Part shown: one piece after another, positions 8,147 through 17,377 of the stretch | Position numbering within the stretch: position 1 is the stretch's first letter | How the letters are laid out: the number at the start of each line of letters is the position of its first letter | NCBI RefSeq assembly: GCF_900458895.1 | Contig: NZ_LR962863.1 | Coordinates: forward strand, 1,054,001-1,118,000 | Direction of reading: 5' to 3' | Source of the DNA: Staphylococcus schleiferi | GTDB taxonomy: Bacteria > Bacillota > Bacilli > Staphylococcales > Staphylococcaceae | DNA length: 64,000 nucleotides | Notes under the pieces: generated by a model | The model's database searches: none | What the model saw: the letters and a program-made list of their open reading frames with translations, nothing else | Told to the model about the DNA's origin: nothing | Made by a program: the position numbers and the translations under genes

Positions 8147-9541
8147 ATGGAACATTGGCTCGTACAACAAGCCAAGCAACAGCCGAGAAAAATTGCGATA
8201 GAGACCCCATCAGAGTCGTTGACATTTGAAGACTTATTACAGTTAGCGACTGAAAAAGGGGCCGCATTGAAGGCTTTAAATCGACAACGACTGGGGCTAT
8301 ATATTGATAATTCAATTGAAAGCGTTGTGCTCTTACATGCAGCTTGGCTTTATCAAATAGAAATTTCATTGATTAACAATCGCTTAACAGCCTATGAAAT
8401 TGACCAACAAATGAATGCAATCGGTATTGATTTAATTATCAGTACACAGAATATCCTATTTACAACAAAAACGAAAGTTATATATTCAAGTACATTAATC
8501 AGTGAAGAGGTACCTCATATTCCTCATTCTGTATCTGAAAATCAAATTGCATCGATTATGTTTACATCGGGGACAACTGGACCTCAAAAGGCAGTTCCAC
8601 AAACTTTCGCAAATCACCAATTTAGTGCAGAATCTTGTATTGAAAGTTTAGGTTTTAGTCCATCGTCTAAGTGGCTTGCAGTGTTACCGTTATTTCATAT
8701 TTCAGGCTTAAGTATTTTATTAAGAAGTGTGCAGTACGGATTTACCGTGTACTTACTCGAAAAATTCGATGAAAATGTTATTATAGAGGCTATTCAACAT
8801 AAAGGGATTACGCATATTTCTTTAGTTCCTGTAACATTAATGCGTTTAATGCAAAACGGTCTCAATCAACCTTATCAACTTGAAAAAATACTGTTAGGTG
8901 GTGCCAAGTTAGATGAACAATTGATTCGTCAGGCGCTACAATATCAGTTGCCGATTTATAATTCATTTGGCATGACTGAAACATGTTCACAATTTTTAAC
9001 AGCTTCACCTCAGTTGTTGAAAAGCAAACCGAATACAGTTGGCCATGCAAGTGAAAATGTTAATCTGAAAGTCGTATCTCCGGACGAAAATGGGCACGGA
9101 GAACTTTATGTAAAAGCACAAAATGTGATGAATGGTTATTTATATCCTTCACATCTTGAGAACGCTTTTGATGCAGAAGGATATTTTAAAACAGGTGATA
9201 TCGCGAGTATGGACGAAGATGGCGACGTCATTATTTATGATCGACGCAAAGATTTAATTATTAGCGGTGGCGAAAACATTTATCCTTTTGAAATCGAATC
9301 TGTAGCTAAATCACATCCTGAAGTTCAAGATGCGATGTGTACGGGCATTGATGATGATGTATGGGGACAAAGACCGATTTTATATGTGGTTGCACAACAA
9401 GCGATTGAAAATATTGAGGGATATTTACAAGCGCGTTTAGCCAAATATAAACAACCTGCATTTATTTATTTTGTAAAAGCACTTCCATATACAAGTACTG
9501 GTAAATTACAAAGACGTTTGTTAAATGAGGGATTTCAATGA
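8147..9541 (+). CDS. menE: o-succinylbenzoate--CoA ligase
   Basis: Adenylate-forming enzyme of menaquinone synthesis that activates o-succinylbenzoate with ATP and CoA in the cytoplasm. The ANL-family signatures are in order: P-loop TSGTTGPQKA (about 139-149), YNSFGMTE (about 280), YFKTGDIA (about 345), DRRKDLIISGGENIYP (about 365) and the catalytic Lys in TSTGKLQRR (about 448). Length 464 aa is normal. The start is the ATG with GGGGGGAG upstream; a start at 8084 lacks an RBS. The stop overlaps the menC start by 4 nt (ATGA), so the two are translationally coupled. Confidence 0.96.
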   Translation: MEHWLVQQAKQQPRKIAIETPSESLTFEDLLQLATEKGAALKALNRQRLGLYIDNSIESVVLLHAAWLYQIEISLINNRLTAYEIDQQMNAIGIDLIISTQNILFTTKTKVIYSSTLISEEVPHIPHSVSENQIASIMFTSGTTGPQKAVPQTFANHQFSAESCIESLGFSPSSKWLAVLPLFHISGLSILLRSVQYGFTVYLLEKFDENVIIEAIQHKGITHISLVPVTLMRLMQNGLNQPYQLEKILLGGAKLDEQLIRQALQYQLPIYNSFGMTETCSQFLTASPQLLKSKPNTVGHASENVNLKVVSPDENGHGELYVKAQNVMNGYLYPSHLENAFDAEGYFKTGDIASMDEDGDVIIYDRRKDLIISGGENIYPFEIESVAKSHPEVQDAMCTGIDDDVWGQRPILYVVAQQAIENIEGYLQARLAKYKQPAFIYFVKALPYTSTGKLQRRLLNEGFQ

Positions 9542-10527
9542 AATTAATGGGCATTCATTTTTACCGTTTTGACCCACGATTTGTACATCCGATTCAAACA
9601 GCAAAAATTAAACTCACACATAGACATACGTTGTTTGTTGCATTACAAGATGAGCATGGCAAATTATGGTTTGGTGAATGTAATGCTTTTGAAACGGATT
9701 GGTATCATCATGAGACAATTACGGATGTAAAACAAACCTTACAGAAATGGTTTGAAAATGTAAGAGGGCAAGAAATTCGTAATTTTAGTGAAGGTCAAAA
9801 ACTCGTTTCAACTTTAGATCCATTTCCTGCTGCACGTGCAACGATTATCATGGCTATGTATCCGATGTTTTATCCATTGGAATGTTTTTCGATTCCAATG
9901 ACAATTACAATTAATGGTGATTTTAATCAGCGGCTTATGAAATTAGATCAAGCGGGGAGAATTAAACTGAAATGGAATGCGGACATTTTGTCACAAGTTA
10001 AGATGCTCACAACGATGTATCCGATGATTCCGGTTTCTACAGATGCTAACCAAACACTAACTCAAAAAGATGAAGCCACTTTAAAACAATTAAAATCGTA
10101 TCAACTTGCTTATATAGAAGAACCATTCCAATCTTTAGATGACAAAATAGATGATCAGTCCTTGCCACCTATAGCGATCGATGAACATGCGACAAGTGAA
10201 GAGGCGATTATGGAATGGATTCAAAGTAAAGCTGTTCGTATCATTGTATTGAAACCTTTTCGTTTAGGAGGGATTGATCGAGTACTCTCCATTATTGAGA
10301 GATTAAAAAAAGAAGATGTACAATTTGTTTTAGGTGGTATGTACGAATGTGGTTTGAGTCGATATTACACTGCTTTATTAAGTCGTGAGGGCAATTATGC
10401 AGGAGATATTCCTGAAGACGGTTTTTATTTTAAAGAAGATATTGTAACAGGATCGGGCACTTTAAAAAATGGGCGGTTATATTTTAAACCGCCCGAAGTG
10501 AATCAATCTTTATTATTAGCGTTGTGA
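9538..10527 (+). CDS. menC: o-succinylbenzoate synthase
   Basis: Enolase-superfamily dehydratase that makes o-succinylbenzoate from SHCHC, one step before MenE. The catalytic KxK is at residues 143-145 (KLK). Metal ligands are seen in STDANQ, IEEPF and AIDEHA, and the second catalytic Lys in VLKPFRLGG. 329 aa is the usual length. The ATG overlaps the menE stop. The last 25 nt overlap convergent yidD, and a hairpin inside its 3' coding end (10471-10494) looks like the yidD terminator. Confidence 0.95.
   Translation: MKLMGIHFYRFDPRFVHPIQTAKIKLTHRHTLFVALQDEHGKLWFGECNAFETDWYHHETITDVKQTLQKWFENVRGQEIRNFSEGQKLVSTLDPFPAARATIIMAMYPMFYPLECFSIPMTITINGDFNQRLMKLDQAGRIKLKWNADILSQVKMLTTMYPMIPVSTDANQTLTQKDEATLKQLKSYQLAYIEEPFQSLDDKIDDQSLPPIAIDEHATSEEAIMEWIQSKAVRIIVLKPFRLGGIDRVLSIIERLKKEDVQFVLGGMYECGLSRYYTALLSREGNYAGDIPEDGFYFKEDIVTGSGTLKNGRLYFKPPEVNQSLLLAL
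10464..10494 (-). terminator. terminator of yidD inside the menC coding region
   Basis: GGGCGGTT / AACCGCCC with an 8-nt loop at 10471-10494. On the minus strand it is followed by a T run (plus-strand AAAAAAT at 464-470). There is no T run on the plus side, so it serves yidD only. Confidence 0.6.
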
Positions 10528-10754
10528 TGCGTATGAGATGTTTTTAAAGGGACAGGATCAAAGCCGCCTTTATGAAATGGATGGCATTTTAAAATTCGTT
10601 TTAAGCCGAGCCAGCTTCCTTTTAATGCACCGTGAACTTGAATCGCTTCTAACGTATAGTTGGAACACGTTGGATAGAATCGGCAGGAAGGTGGCGTCAA
10701 AGGTGAGATAAAACGTTGATAAAAACGAATCAGTTTGATAAACAAAGTTTTCAA
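10503..10754 (-). CDS. yidD: membrane protein insertion efficiency factor YidD
   Basis: 83-aa YidD (DUF37) protein that assists YidC/Sec membrane insertion at the inner face of the membrane. Diagnostic motifs are [22 protein letters not shown] with paired cysteines, [18 protein letters not shown] and GGFDPVP. It starts with TTG; GGAGGT lies 6 nt upstream on the minus strand. It is convergent with menC with a 25-nt overlap, and its 5' end is divergent from the nudix gene (57 nt apart). Confidence 0.93.
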   Translation of the reverse strand: MKTLFIKLIRFYQRFISPLTPPSCRFYPTCSNYTLEAIQVHGALKGSWLGLKRILKCHPFHKGGFDPVPLKTSHTHHNANNKD

Positions 10755-10811
10755 GTTGTAACCTCCTTCAATAGGTTATATTGTAACATAGATAGAAAGG
10801 GCGTATGGGGT

Positions 10812-11282
10812 GTGAAGTTTACCGATAGTCATCATCAAACGGTGGTGCTTGAATTTAAAAATCATCACGATGAACAAAATGGTGAACACGTTTTAGCGTT
10901 ACCAATTTACAATCAAAATCTTGTGTTAACGCGACATAAAGATAGAGGGATTGAATTTCCAGGCGGTAAACGTGAAATTAATGAATCGAGTCAAGAGGCT
11001 GTGCAACGTGAATTATATGAAGAAACTGGCTCAACGATAGACGCGCTTTATTATATTGCGCAATATGAAGTGCAAGGGCAATCACATTGTTTCAAAAAAG
11101 ATGTTTATGTCGTATTTGTCGACCAGATTGAAGATAAAACTTATTATCATGAAACGTATGGACCTATTCTTACAAAGTCATTAGATACTATTAAAGATGA
11201 TGAAAAAAGTTATTTATTAAATGATCCTGCGATATTAGCATGTGTAGAAAGGATGAAAGAACTTGGCTTTTATCAAAGCTAA
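10812..11282 (+). CDS. nudix hydrolase, YtkD-like (8-oxo-dGTPase/RNA pyrophosphohydrolase family)
   Basis: 156-aa nudix protein. The nudix box is complete: GGKREINESSQEAVQRELYEETG, read here as G-x5-E-x7-REUxEExG (about residues 54-76). The length and N-terminus (VKFTDSHHQTVVLEF) match B. subtilis YtkD, which cleaves oxidised nucleoside triphosphates and related substrates. I chose the GTG at 10812 by that comparison, with AAAGGG about 10 nt upstream. The frame is open further upstream to 10716 but overlaps yidD on the other strand. The stop overlaps the next gene by 20 nt. The substrate is not predictable from sequence. Confidence 0.8.
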   Translation: MKFTDSHHQTVVLEFKNHHDEQNGEHVLALPIYNQNLVLTRHKDRGIEFPGGKREINESSQEAVQRELYEETGSTIDALYYIAQYEVQGQSHCFKKDVYVVFVDQIEDKTYYHETYGPILTKSLDTIKDDEKSYLLNDPAILACVERMKELGFYQS

Positions 11283-12033
11283 ACGAATGCCTAGTGAATT
11301 ATTATCGCATAAAGTGGAGGAATGGACGTATCGTGTTGATGACCTTAACGTTAAAGGACTCTGCTTGGTACCCCATTCTTATGTGAACAGAATCGTAATC
11401 TACTTACGTGGCGGTAAAGGACAAGTAGGACGCGTTCGTTTAGCAAGATTACTTCAATTTATAAGCCCACATACTTTAGTATTTGTGCCATATTATAGAG
11501 GAAGTAACGGAAGTCAAGGTTTTGATGAATTTGCGGGTAAAGATTTAAATGATGTTGTAGTTGCCGCAACGATGTTAAAAAATATGTATCCGCAAGCGTC
11601 ACTGCATCTTGTTGGATTTTCTAGAGGTGGGATTCAAGGGTTACTTACATTTCAAACTGTTAAAGCCAATAGCTATATAATTTGGGGTGGCGTTACGGAT
11701 TTAAAATTAATGTATGAAGAGCGAGTAGATTTAAGAGGTATGTTAAGAAGAATGGTAGGGCATCCTAAAAAAGATATACAAGCCTATCGTAATCGAAATC
11801 CACTTTCTGATATTGATGCTGAATCGCCTCCTATTTTAATTATTCATGGTAAACAAGACCGTCAAGTCGGTATTCATCAAGCGTATTATTTGGAACAACA
11901 TTTAGAACAAATTGGCGCACGGTATGAAACATTCTATCAACATGATGAAGGTCATGTACCGAGACCACAAGCCATGAAAAAAGTTTTAGCTTTCATACAG
12001 GATTGGATGCGTCGACACGACAATCAATCATGA
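11263..12033 (+). CDS. alpha/beta-fold hydrolase (prolyl oligopeptidase-like family)
   Basis: 256-aa cytoplasmic hydrolase. Nucleophile elbow GFSRGG (Ser about residue 116), acid in HGKQDRQVG (about residue 204) and His in DEGHVPRP (about residue 229) give a complete Ser-Asp-His triad. The start is TTG, inside the 3' end of the nudix gene, with AAAGGATG 8 nt upstream. This TTG gives a normal-length protein and no ATG lies nearby except internal ones. It is probably co-transcribed and translationally coupled with the nudix gene. The substrate is unknown; an esterase or peptidase role is equally possible. Confidence 0.8.
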   Translation: MAFIKAKRMPSELLSHKVEEWTYRVDDLNVKGLCLVPHSYVNRIVIYLRGGKGQVGRVRLARLLQFISPHTLVFVPYYRGSNGSQGFDEFAGKDLNDVVVAATMLKNMYPQASLHLVGFSRGGIQGLLTFQTVKANSYIIWGGVTDLKLMYEERVDLRGMLRRMVGHPKKDIQAYRNRNPLSDIDAESPPILIIHGKQDRQVGIHQAYYLEQHLEQIGARYETFYQHDEGHVPRPQAMKKVLAFIQDWMRRHDNQS

Positions 12034-12080
12034 ATAAAGATGATCGACTAAAAATATAATTTATCAGCATGACAAAATAT

Positions 12081-12120
12081 AAAAGCGCGCCCGTTAAATT
12101 AAACTGGACGCGCTTTTTTG
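12081..12120 (+). terminator. terminator between hydrolase gene and pckA
   Basis: AAAAGCGCGCCC / GGACGCGCTTTTTT stem with a T run on the plus strand, between convergent genes. The 5' A run lets it act on the minus strand as well. Confidence 0.8.
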
Positions 12121-12163
12121 CATACATATAATTATGAAATGGCTTAAATAAATCAGTGATATT

Positions 12164-13747
12164 CTAATTCGATTTAAATCCACCGTTTAGTTCTAAATCT
12201 TGTGCATTTTCGCCAAATTTTTTGAAGTTATCTTTGAATCGCTCTACAAGAAGTTGTGCTTGATCAGTATAGGCTTCTTTATCAGACCAAGCATTTTTAG
12301 GTTGTAAAATTGTGCTCGGTACGCCTTCAATTTCAGTAGGAATCGACAATCCAAAAACTTCATCTTTTTCGAATTGTGTATTTTTAAGCGCACCATTTAT
12401 CGCATCATTGACCATTTTTCTTGTATATTTCAATTCAATACGATTACCTACACCATATTTGCCACCTGTCCAACCTGTGTTGACAAGGTAAACATCAACG
12501 GTATGTTTATCGATAAGGTCACCGAGTAAATTTGCATAAACTTCAGCTCTAAGAGGTAAGAATGGTGCACCGAAACAAGTTGAGAATGAAGGGACTGGTT
12601 CAGTAATGCCTCTTTCTGTACCCGCTAATTTTGATGTAAAGCCGCTCAAGAAGTGATACATCGCTTGATCTTTATTTAATTTAGAGATAGGTGGTAAAAC
12701 ACCAAATGCATCCGCTGTCAAAAAGATAATTGTATTTGGATGAGATGCTTTAGAAGGGAGCACAATATTATCGATATGGTCAATCGGGTAAGCAGCGCGT
12801 GTGTTTTCAGTATAATGATTATCATCAAAGTCAATATATCCATGTGTATCAACCACTAAATTTTCAAGTACAGTACCATATCGAATCGCATTGAAAATTT
12901 GTGGCTCTTTTTCAGCTGATAAATTAATCGCTTTCGCATAGCAGCCTCCCTCAATATTGAAAACACCGTTCTCGTTCCAACCGTGTTCGTCATCACCAAT
13001 GAGTTTACGATTTGGGTCTGCTGACAATGTTGTTTTACCTGTTCCAGATAGTCCAAAGAACAGAGCGACATCACCTTTACCTCCAACATTTGCTGAACAA
13101 TGCATGCTCATAATATCATGTTTTGGTAATAAATAGTTCATGACAGAAAAGACTGATTTTTTCATTTCACCCGCATATTCTGTGCCGCCAATTAAAATTG
13201 TTTTATGCTTAAAAGAAATAATAACAAAAGTTTCTGAGCGTGTACCATCGATTTTTGGGTCTGCCTTAAAGTGAGGTGCAGAAATTAATGTAAAATCTGC
13301 TTTGATTTTTGAAGCTTCTTCTTTAGAAGTTGGTTTAATAAACATATTTTGTGCAAATAAATTATGCCATGCGAATTCATTAACTACTGTCAGTTTAAGT
13401 TGTGAATTTGAATCACTTCCTGCATAGCCATTAAAAACAAACAATTCTTCTTTGTCATTTAAGTAATCAATAACTTTATGGTAGAGATTGAGAAATTTTT
13501 CTTCAGAAATCGGTTGATTGATTGACCCCCAATCGATATCGTCTTTTACCTGTGGATTGTCTACAATAAATTTATCTTTAGGTGAGCGCCCCGTGTATTC
13601 ACCCGTTTTCGCATTGATGGCACCGAGTTCTGTTAACTCTGCTTCATCACGCTTTAAGATTTTGTTATAAAGTTCGGTTGTTGTAAGTTGAAAATGTGAA
13701 CTTGGCTTATCGATTAATGCCTCTAACGCACTAGTATTGAATGACAT
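12164..13747 (-). CDS. pckA: phosphoenolpyruvate carboxykinase (ATP)
   Basis: Gluconeogenic enzyme converting oxaloacetate and ATP to PEP, CO2 and ADP in the cytoplasm. 527 aa, the usual length. Kinase-1a/P-loop [11 protein letters not shown] (about residue 235), metal-binding DDEHGW just after, substrate-loop RSPKDKF near residue 55, and the adenine-binding TGWTGGKYG and RIELKYTR segments are all present. GGAGGGG precedes the ATG. A cre-like site sits about 29 bp upstream, consistent with catabolite repression of pckA known in staphylococci. It is divergent from metK across 547 bp. Confidence 0.97.
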   Translation of the reverse strand: MSFNTSALEALIDKPSSHFQLTTTELYNKILKRDEAELTELGAINAKTGEYTGRSPKDKFIVDNPQVKDDIDWGSINQPISEEKFLNLYHKVIDYLNDKEELFVFNGYAGSDSNSQLKLTVVNEFAWHNLFAQNMFIKPTSKEEASKIKADFTLISAPHFKADPKIDGTRSETFVIISFKHKTILIGGTEYAGEMKKSVFSVMNYLLPKHDIMSMHCSANVGGKGDVALFFGLSGTGKTTLSADPNRKLIGDDEHGWNENGVFNIEGGCYAKAINLSAEKEPQIFNAIRYGTVLENLVVDTHGYIDFDDNHYTENTRAAYPIDHIDNIVLPSKASHPNTIIFLTADAFGVLPPISKLNKDQAMYHFLSGFTSKLAGTERGITEPVPSFSTCFGAPFLPLRAEVYANLLGDLIDKHTVDVYLVNTGWTGGKYGVGNRIELKYTRKMVNDAINGALKNTQFEKDEVFGLSIPTEIEGVPSTILQPKNAWSDKEAYTDQAQLLVERFKDNFKKFGENAQDLELNGGFKSN

Positions 13748-13775
13748 GATCTAATCCCCTCCGAATTTTGTTGAA

Positions 13776-13789
13776 TGTAAGCCTTTACA
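13776..13789 (-). promoter_or_regulatory. cre-like CcpA site upstream of pckA
   Basis: TGTAAGCCTTTACA matches the cre consensus TGWNANCGNTNWCA at all but one position (C for G in the central CG). It lies between the pckA RBS and an AT-rich TATACT-like -10, where bound CcpA would block transcription. Inference from position and consensus. Confidence 0.5.
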
Positions 13790-14035
13790 ATTTAAGAGTA
13801 TAACATATTAGAGAAATAATCCCTACTATATTTAAGGGGAAATAACAGATTTTAGATTAAATATTTATTTTTACGTATTATGACTATGACTTCAGCGTTA
13901 AATTCATCGAAAGTTTCAATGGTTCACTCAAATTTATCATTTTTTTAGTGGCTTCTTACATGAATATCGATGTATTCAACATCAACCTTATAGATAGGAA
14001 AGGTTTTTAGAAGTGATTTGTGCATAAGTACGAAA

Positions 14036-14064
14036 TTGACAGACTGATAAAAGTTATGTAATAT
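14036..14064 (+). promoter_or_regulatory. sigma-A promoter of the metK leader
   Basis: Perfect -35 TTGACA (14036-14041), 17-bp spacer and TAATAT (14059-14064) place the transcript start just before the S-box aptamer. Confidence 0.8.
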
Positions 14065-14077
14065 AGTGCTAACGGAT

Positions 14078-14244
14078 TCTCTTATCCTGAGTGGTGGAGG
14101 GACATGGACCCAATGAAACCCAGCAACCTCTTTTAACGAAGAAAGGTGCCAAACCGTTTGCAGACAAATATGGTCTGAACGATAAGAGCGAATGGACGTC
14201 AGAGCCTTCACTCTATTTTATAGTGTTGAAAGGCTCTTTTTTTA
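14078..14244 (+). ncRNA. SAM-I (S-box) riboswitch with terminator
   Basis: S-box core elements appear in order: P1 strand CTCTTATC (14079-14086), GGTGGAGGGAC, the kink-turn/pseudoknot segment GATGAAACCCAGCAACC in the variant form CAATGAAACCCAGCAACC, GAAAGGTGCCAAA, and the closing GATAAGAG (14181-14188). A terminator AGAGCCTTCAC / GTGTTGAAAGGCTCT plus T run follows (14201-14244). High S-adenosylmethionine should fold P1 and allow the terminator, turning off metK, the SAM synthetase gene. Confidence 0.96.
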
Positions 14245-14294
14245 TTGAGCTCAGAGAGAGAATGTTCGTAATCCATTATATAAAGGAGTTTATT

Positions 14295-15494
14295 ATGACA
14301 TACAACAGACGCTTATTTACTTCAGAATCAGTAACAGAAGGTCATCCTGATAAAATTGCAGACCAGATTTCTGATGCAATTTTGGATGAAATTTTGAAAG
14401 GAGATAAAAATGCACGTGTCGCTTGTGAGACGACAGTGACGACAGGTATGGCCTTAATCGCGGGTGAGATTTCTACTTCCACTTATGTAGATATTCCAAA
14501 AGTCGTACGCGAAACAGTTAAAGAGATTGGCTATACACGTGCGAAGTATGGTTACGACTATAAAACAATGTCTGTTTTAACAGCGATAGATGAACAATCA
14601 CCTGATATTGCACAAGGTGTCGATCGCGCTTTAGAATATCGTGATGAAATGAATGACGAAGAGTTAAATACAGGTGCTGGCGATCAAGGCTTGATGTTCG
14701 GTTTTGCGACAAATGAAACAGATACACTCATGCCATTACCAATTGACCTGTCACATAAATTATCGAAACGTTTATCAGAAGTCCGTAAAAATGGAACTTT
14801 AGATTATTTACGACCAGACGGTAAAGTCCAAGTGACGGTTGAATATGATGAACAAAATCAACCCAAACGTATTGATACAATTGTTGTATCTTCACAACAT
14901 CACGAAGAAATTGAATTAGAAAAAATCCAAAATGACATTAAAGAGTATGTTATTTATCCAACAGTAGACCCAAGCTTATTAGATGAAGAGACTAAATTTT
15001 TCATTAATCCAACAGGGCGTTTTGTCATTGGTGGTCCACAAGGTGACGCAGGCTTAACTGGCCGTAAAATTATTGTGGATACTTACGGTGGTTATGCCCG
15101 TCATGGTGGGGGTGCTTTTTCAGGAAAAGATCCTACAAAAGTCGACCGTTCTGCAGCCTACGCAGCGCGCTATGTCGCAAAAAACATTGTAGCTGCACAA
15201 CTTGCGGATAAATGTGAAGTGCAACTTGCCTACGCTATTGGTGTCGCTCAGCCCGTTTCTATCGCTATCGATACATTTGGCACAGGAAAAGTCAGTGAGG
15301 ATACTTTAATTCAAGCCGTACGTGATCACTTTGATTTAAGACCTGCTGGAATTATTAAAATGCTTGATTTACAACGCCCAATCTATAAACAAACAGCCGC
15401 ATATGGTCACTTTGGTCGAAATGATGTGCAATTACCTTGGGAAAAAACAGATAAAATTGAATTATTAAAAGAAGCGGTTTCTGCTTTACAATAA
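14295..15494 (+). CDS. metK: S-adenosylmethionine synthetase
   Basis: Makes SAM from methionine and ATP in the cytoplasm. 399 aa. Signatures: [13 protein letters not shown] with catalytic His (residues 8-20), GAGDQG (about residue 120), [14 protein letters not shown] and the second signature [16 protein letters not shown]. The start is the ATG with AAAGGAG upstream; an open frame that begins inside the riboswitch (14091) is not coding. The SAM riboswitch upstream makes it feedback-regulated by its product. Confidence 0.98.
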   Translation: MTYNRRLFTSESVTEGHPDKIADQISDAILDEILKGDKNARVACETTVTTGMALIAGEISTSTYVDIPKVVRETVKEIGYTRAKYGYDYKTMSVLTAIDEQSPDIAQGVDRALEYRDEMNDEELNTGAGDQGLMFGFATNETDTLMPLPIDLSHKLSKRLSEVRKNGTLDYLRPDGKVQVTVEYDEQNQPKRIDTIVVSSQHHEEIELEKIQNDIKEYVIYPTVDPSLLDEETKFFINPTGRFVIGGPQGDAGLTGRKIIVDTYGGYARHGGGAFSGKDPTKVDRSAAYAARYVAKNIVAAQLADKCEVQLAYAIGVAQPVSIAIDTFGTGKVSEDTLIQAVRDHFDLRPAGIIKMLDLQRPIYKQTAAYGHFGRNDVQLPWEKTDKIELLKEAVSALQ

Positions 15495-15583
15495 ATTTTA
15501 TTGCTTTAACTATCGCTAATTTTATAGTTATTTAATATAATAGAAATAACTGTAGAAATGTAGATAAAAGGAAGGTATTGCAA

Positions 15584-16495
15584 ATGACACAATTTGGTCC
15601 AATCGAAATAGGCCTCATTGCTGCTATTGTAATTGCAGCATTATTCTTTATTTTGTTTTTGATAGCGCTCAAAAGTAAAAAGAAAGCGAAAGAAAGTTAC
15701 GCAAGTCAATATCAAACGAAGCAAGATCAACTGACTCATGAGCATGAAGAAGAGCTTGAAAAAGTTCGAATTGAAAAGAAAAAAGCGGACACGCAACATA
15801 AAGAAGAATATGAAACAATGCTTTCTTCAAAAAATAGAGAAATTGATGCATTAAAATTATTTTCAAAAAATAGTAGTGAATATGTGACAGATATGCGTTT
15901 ACTTGGAATACGTGAAAGATTAGTCAAAGAAAAACGTATTCGACCAGAAGATATGCATATCATGGCCAATATCTTTTTACCCACTAATGATTTAGAGGAT
16001 ATTACACGTATTAGTCATCTCGTTTTGACACGTACAGGCCTTTATATTATTGATTCTGAACTTTTAAAAGGTCATGTATATCAAGGCGTAAGTCAAAATC
16101 AATTTTCAGAAAATCCAATGTTAGAGCAAGTTTTCAAAACATTAGATTTAGATCCATCAACACCACAAATGGTTGTGCTGGACCAACAAGATGGTGAACA
16201 AAATGCACTTTCAATCAAAGATTATACAAAACAAATCAATCATATTGAGCAAGTTGCGACACAATTGCAACGTCAATTGGATTTAAAATATACGCCAACT
16301 ACGATTTTATATTTTAATCCAAAACGTGAAGGCGATGTAACGATTTCAAGCTTTGCAACACAAGGAACAACAAAAGTGTTAGTAGGTCCAGAACAGTTGA
16401 ATGAGTTCTTTAACAAATTTGTTTTCCATGGTCGTATTCAATATGATGTTAATGCGCTTCAAAGTATTATGGATGAAATTGAATCTTTTAATTAA
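15584..16495 (+). CDS. membrane-anchored coiled-coil protein with NERD-like domain
   Basis: 303-aa protein with one N-terminal membrane span (IGLIAAIVIAALFFILFLIAL, residues about 8-28). A charged coiled coil runs over residues about 32-90 (KKKAKESYASQYQTKQDQ through EEYETMLSS). A C-terminal domain carries the core ISHLVLTRTGLYIIDSELLKG, which resembles the NERD (nuclease-related) fold, although the usual Asp-Glu-x-Lys residues are altered. The ATG at 15584 has AGGAAGG 8 nt upstream; a TTG two codons earlier overlaps the RBS spacing. Conserved downstream of metK in staphylococci. Enzymatic activity is doubtful; function unknown. Confidence 0.7.
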   Translation: MTQFGPIEIGLIAAIVIAALFFILFLIALKSKKKAKESYASQYQTKQDQLTHEHEEELEKVRIEKKKADTQHKEEYETMLSSKNREIDALKLFSKNSSEYVTDMRLLGIRERLVKEKRIRPEDMHIMANIFLPTNDLEDITRISHLVLTRTGLYIIDSELLKGHVYQGVSQNQFSENPMLEQVFKTLDLDPSTPQMVVLDQQDGEQNALSIKDYTKQINHIEQVATQLQRQLDLKYTPTTILYFNPKREGDVTISSFATQGTTKVLVGPEQLNEFFNKFVFHGRIQYDVNALQSIMDEIESFN

Positions 16496-16531
16496 GTTGT
16501 CTATTGTCATTTGATGAAGCATTTAATATTT

Positions 16532-16569
16532 AGAGGTTAAGACAGATTGATGTCTTGACCTCTTTTTTT
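16532..16569 (+). terminator. terminator of the NERD-like gene
   Basis: AGAGGTTAAGACA / TGTCTTGACCTCT stem with a 6-nt loop and a T7 run. Confidence 0.88.
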
Positions 16570-16650
16570 GACTGTTTTTAGAGGATTCAATGATCAAAAT
16601 GGCTAGTTGAATTGGAATCAAAAATTTTTAGAAATACCAAATAACATAGG

Positions 16651-17300
16651 ATTTCTGTCTCGCATGATAAGTGTACGAAAAAGTAGAAAGCGCAGTAGCT
16701 GACTGAGCTGTCCTACGCTTTGGTAGCTTGTCCAGATCTAGTCATCCTTGCCGGGGCGAGACAACGAAATCAAATAGATTTCTGTCTCGCATGATAAGTG
16801 TACGAAAAAGTAGAAAGCGCAGTAGCTGACTGAGCTGTCCTACGCTTTAGTAGCTTGTCCAGCTCTAGTCATCCTTGCCGGGGCGAGACAACGAAATCAA
16901 ATAGATTTCTGTCTCGCATGATAAGCGTACGAAAAAAGTAGAAAGCGCAGTAGCTGACTGAGCTGTCCTACGCTTTAGTAGCTTGTCCAGATCTAGTCAT
17001 CCTTGCCGGGGCGAGACAACGAAATCAAATAGATTTCTGTCTCGCATGATAAGCGTACGAAAAAAGTAGAAAGCGCAGTAGCTGACTGAGCTGTTCTACG
17101 CTTTGGTAGCTTGTCCAGATCTAGTCATCCTTGCCGGGGCGAGACAACGAAATCAAATAGATTTCTGTCTCGCATGATAAGCGTACGAAAAAGTAGAAAG
17201 CGCAGTAGCTGACTGAGCTGTTCTACGCTTTGGTAGCTTGTCCAGCTCTAGTCATCCTTGCCGGGGCGAGACAACGAAATCAAATAGATTTCTGTCTCGC
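16651..17300 (+). repeat. tandem array of five 127-128 bp structured repeats (STAR-like)
   Basis: Full copies start at 16651, 16778, 16905, 17033 and 17161 (periods 127, 127, 128, 128, 127). A 13-bp sixth copy at 17288-17300 then diverges. Each unit opens with TTCTGTCTCGC and closes with GCGAGACAACGAAA, so its ends pair (TGTCTCGC / GCGAGACA). Nested inside are AAAGCG / CGCTTT and AGCT / AGCT arms around GCAGTAGCTGACTGAG. Copies differ at a few positions only (GTGTACG or GCGTACG, an extra A, CAGATC or CAGCTC, CCTACG or TCTACG). The internal GCAGTAG-TGACTGA and CTAGTCA-GGGGC pattern recalls S. aureus intergenic STAR-type repeats. The rest of 16496-17377 has no coding frame with an RBS. Confidence 0.9.
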
Positions 17301-17377
17301 TCCCAAGTTCAATGGCTTTAACATCTGCTGAAAATGATATAGCATGTAAGGTGGATAGAGTAAAGGAGCGATGTTGT

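Noticed and set aside
14091..14294. Extended N-terminus of MetK into the upstream region
   Set aside because: That region is the SAM riboswitch; the RBS AAAGGAG belongs to the ATG at 14295.
16651..17300. CRISPR array in the tandem repeat region
   Set aside because: The repeats are contiguous 127-128 bp units without unique spacers, and no cas genes are present.
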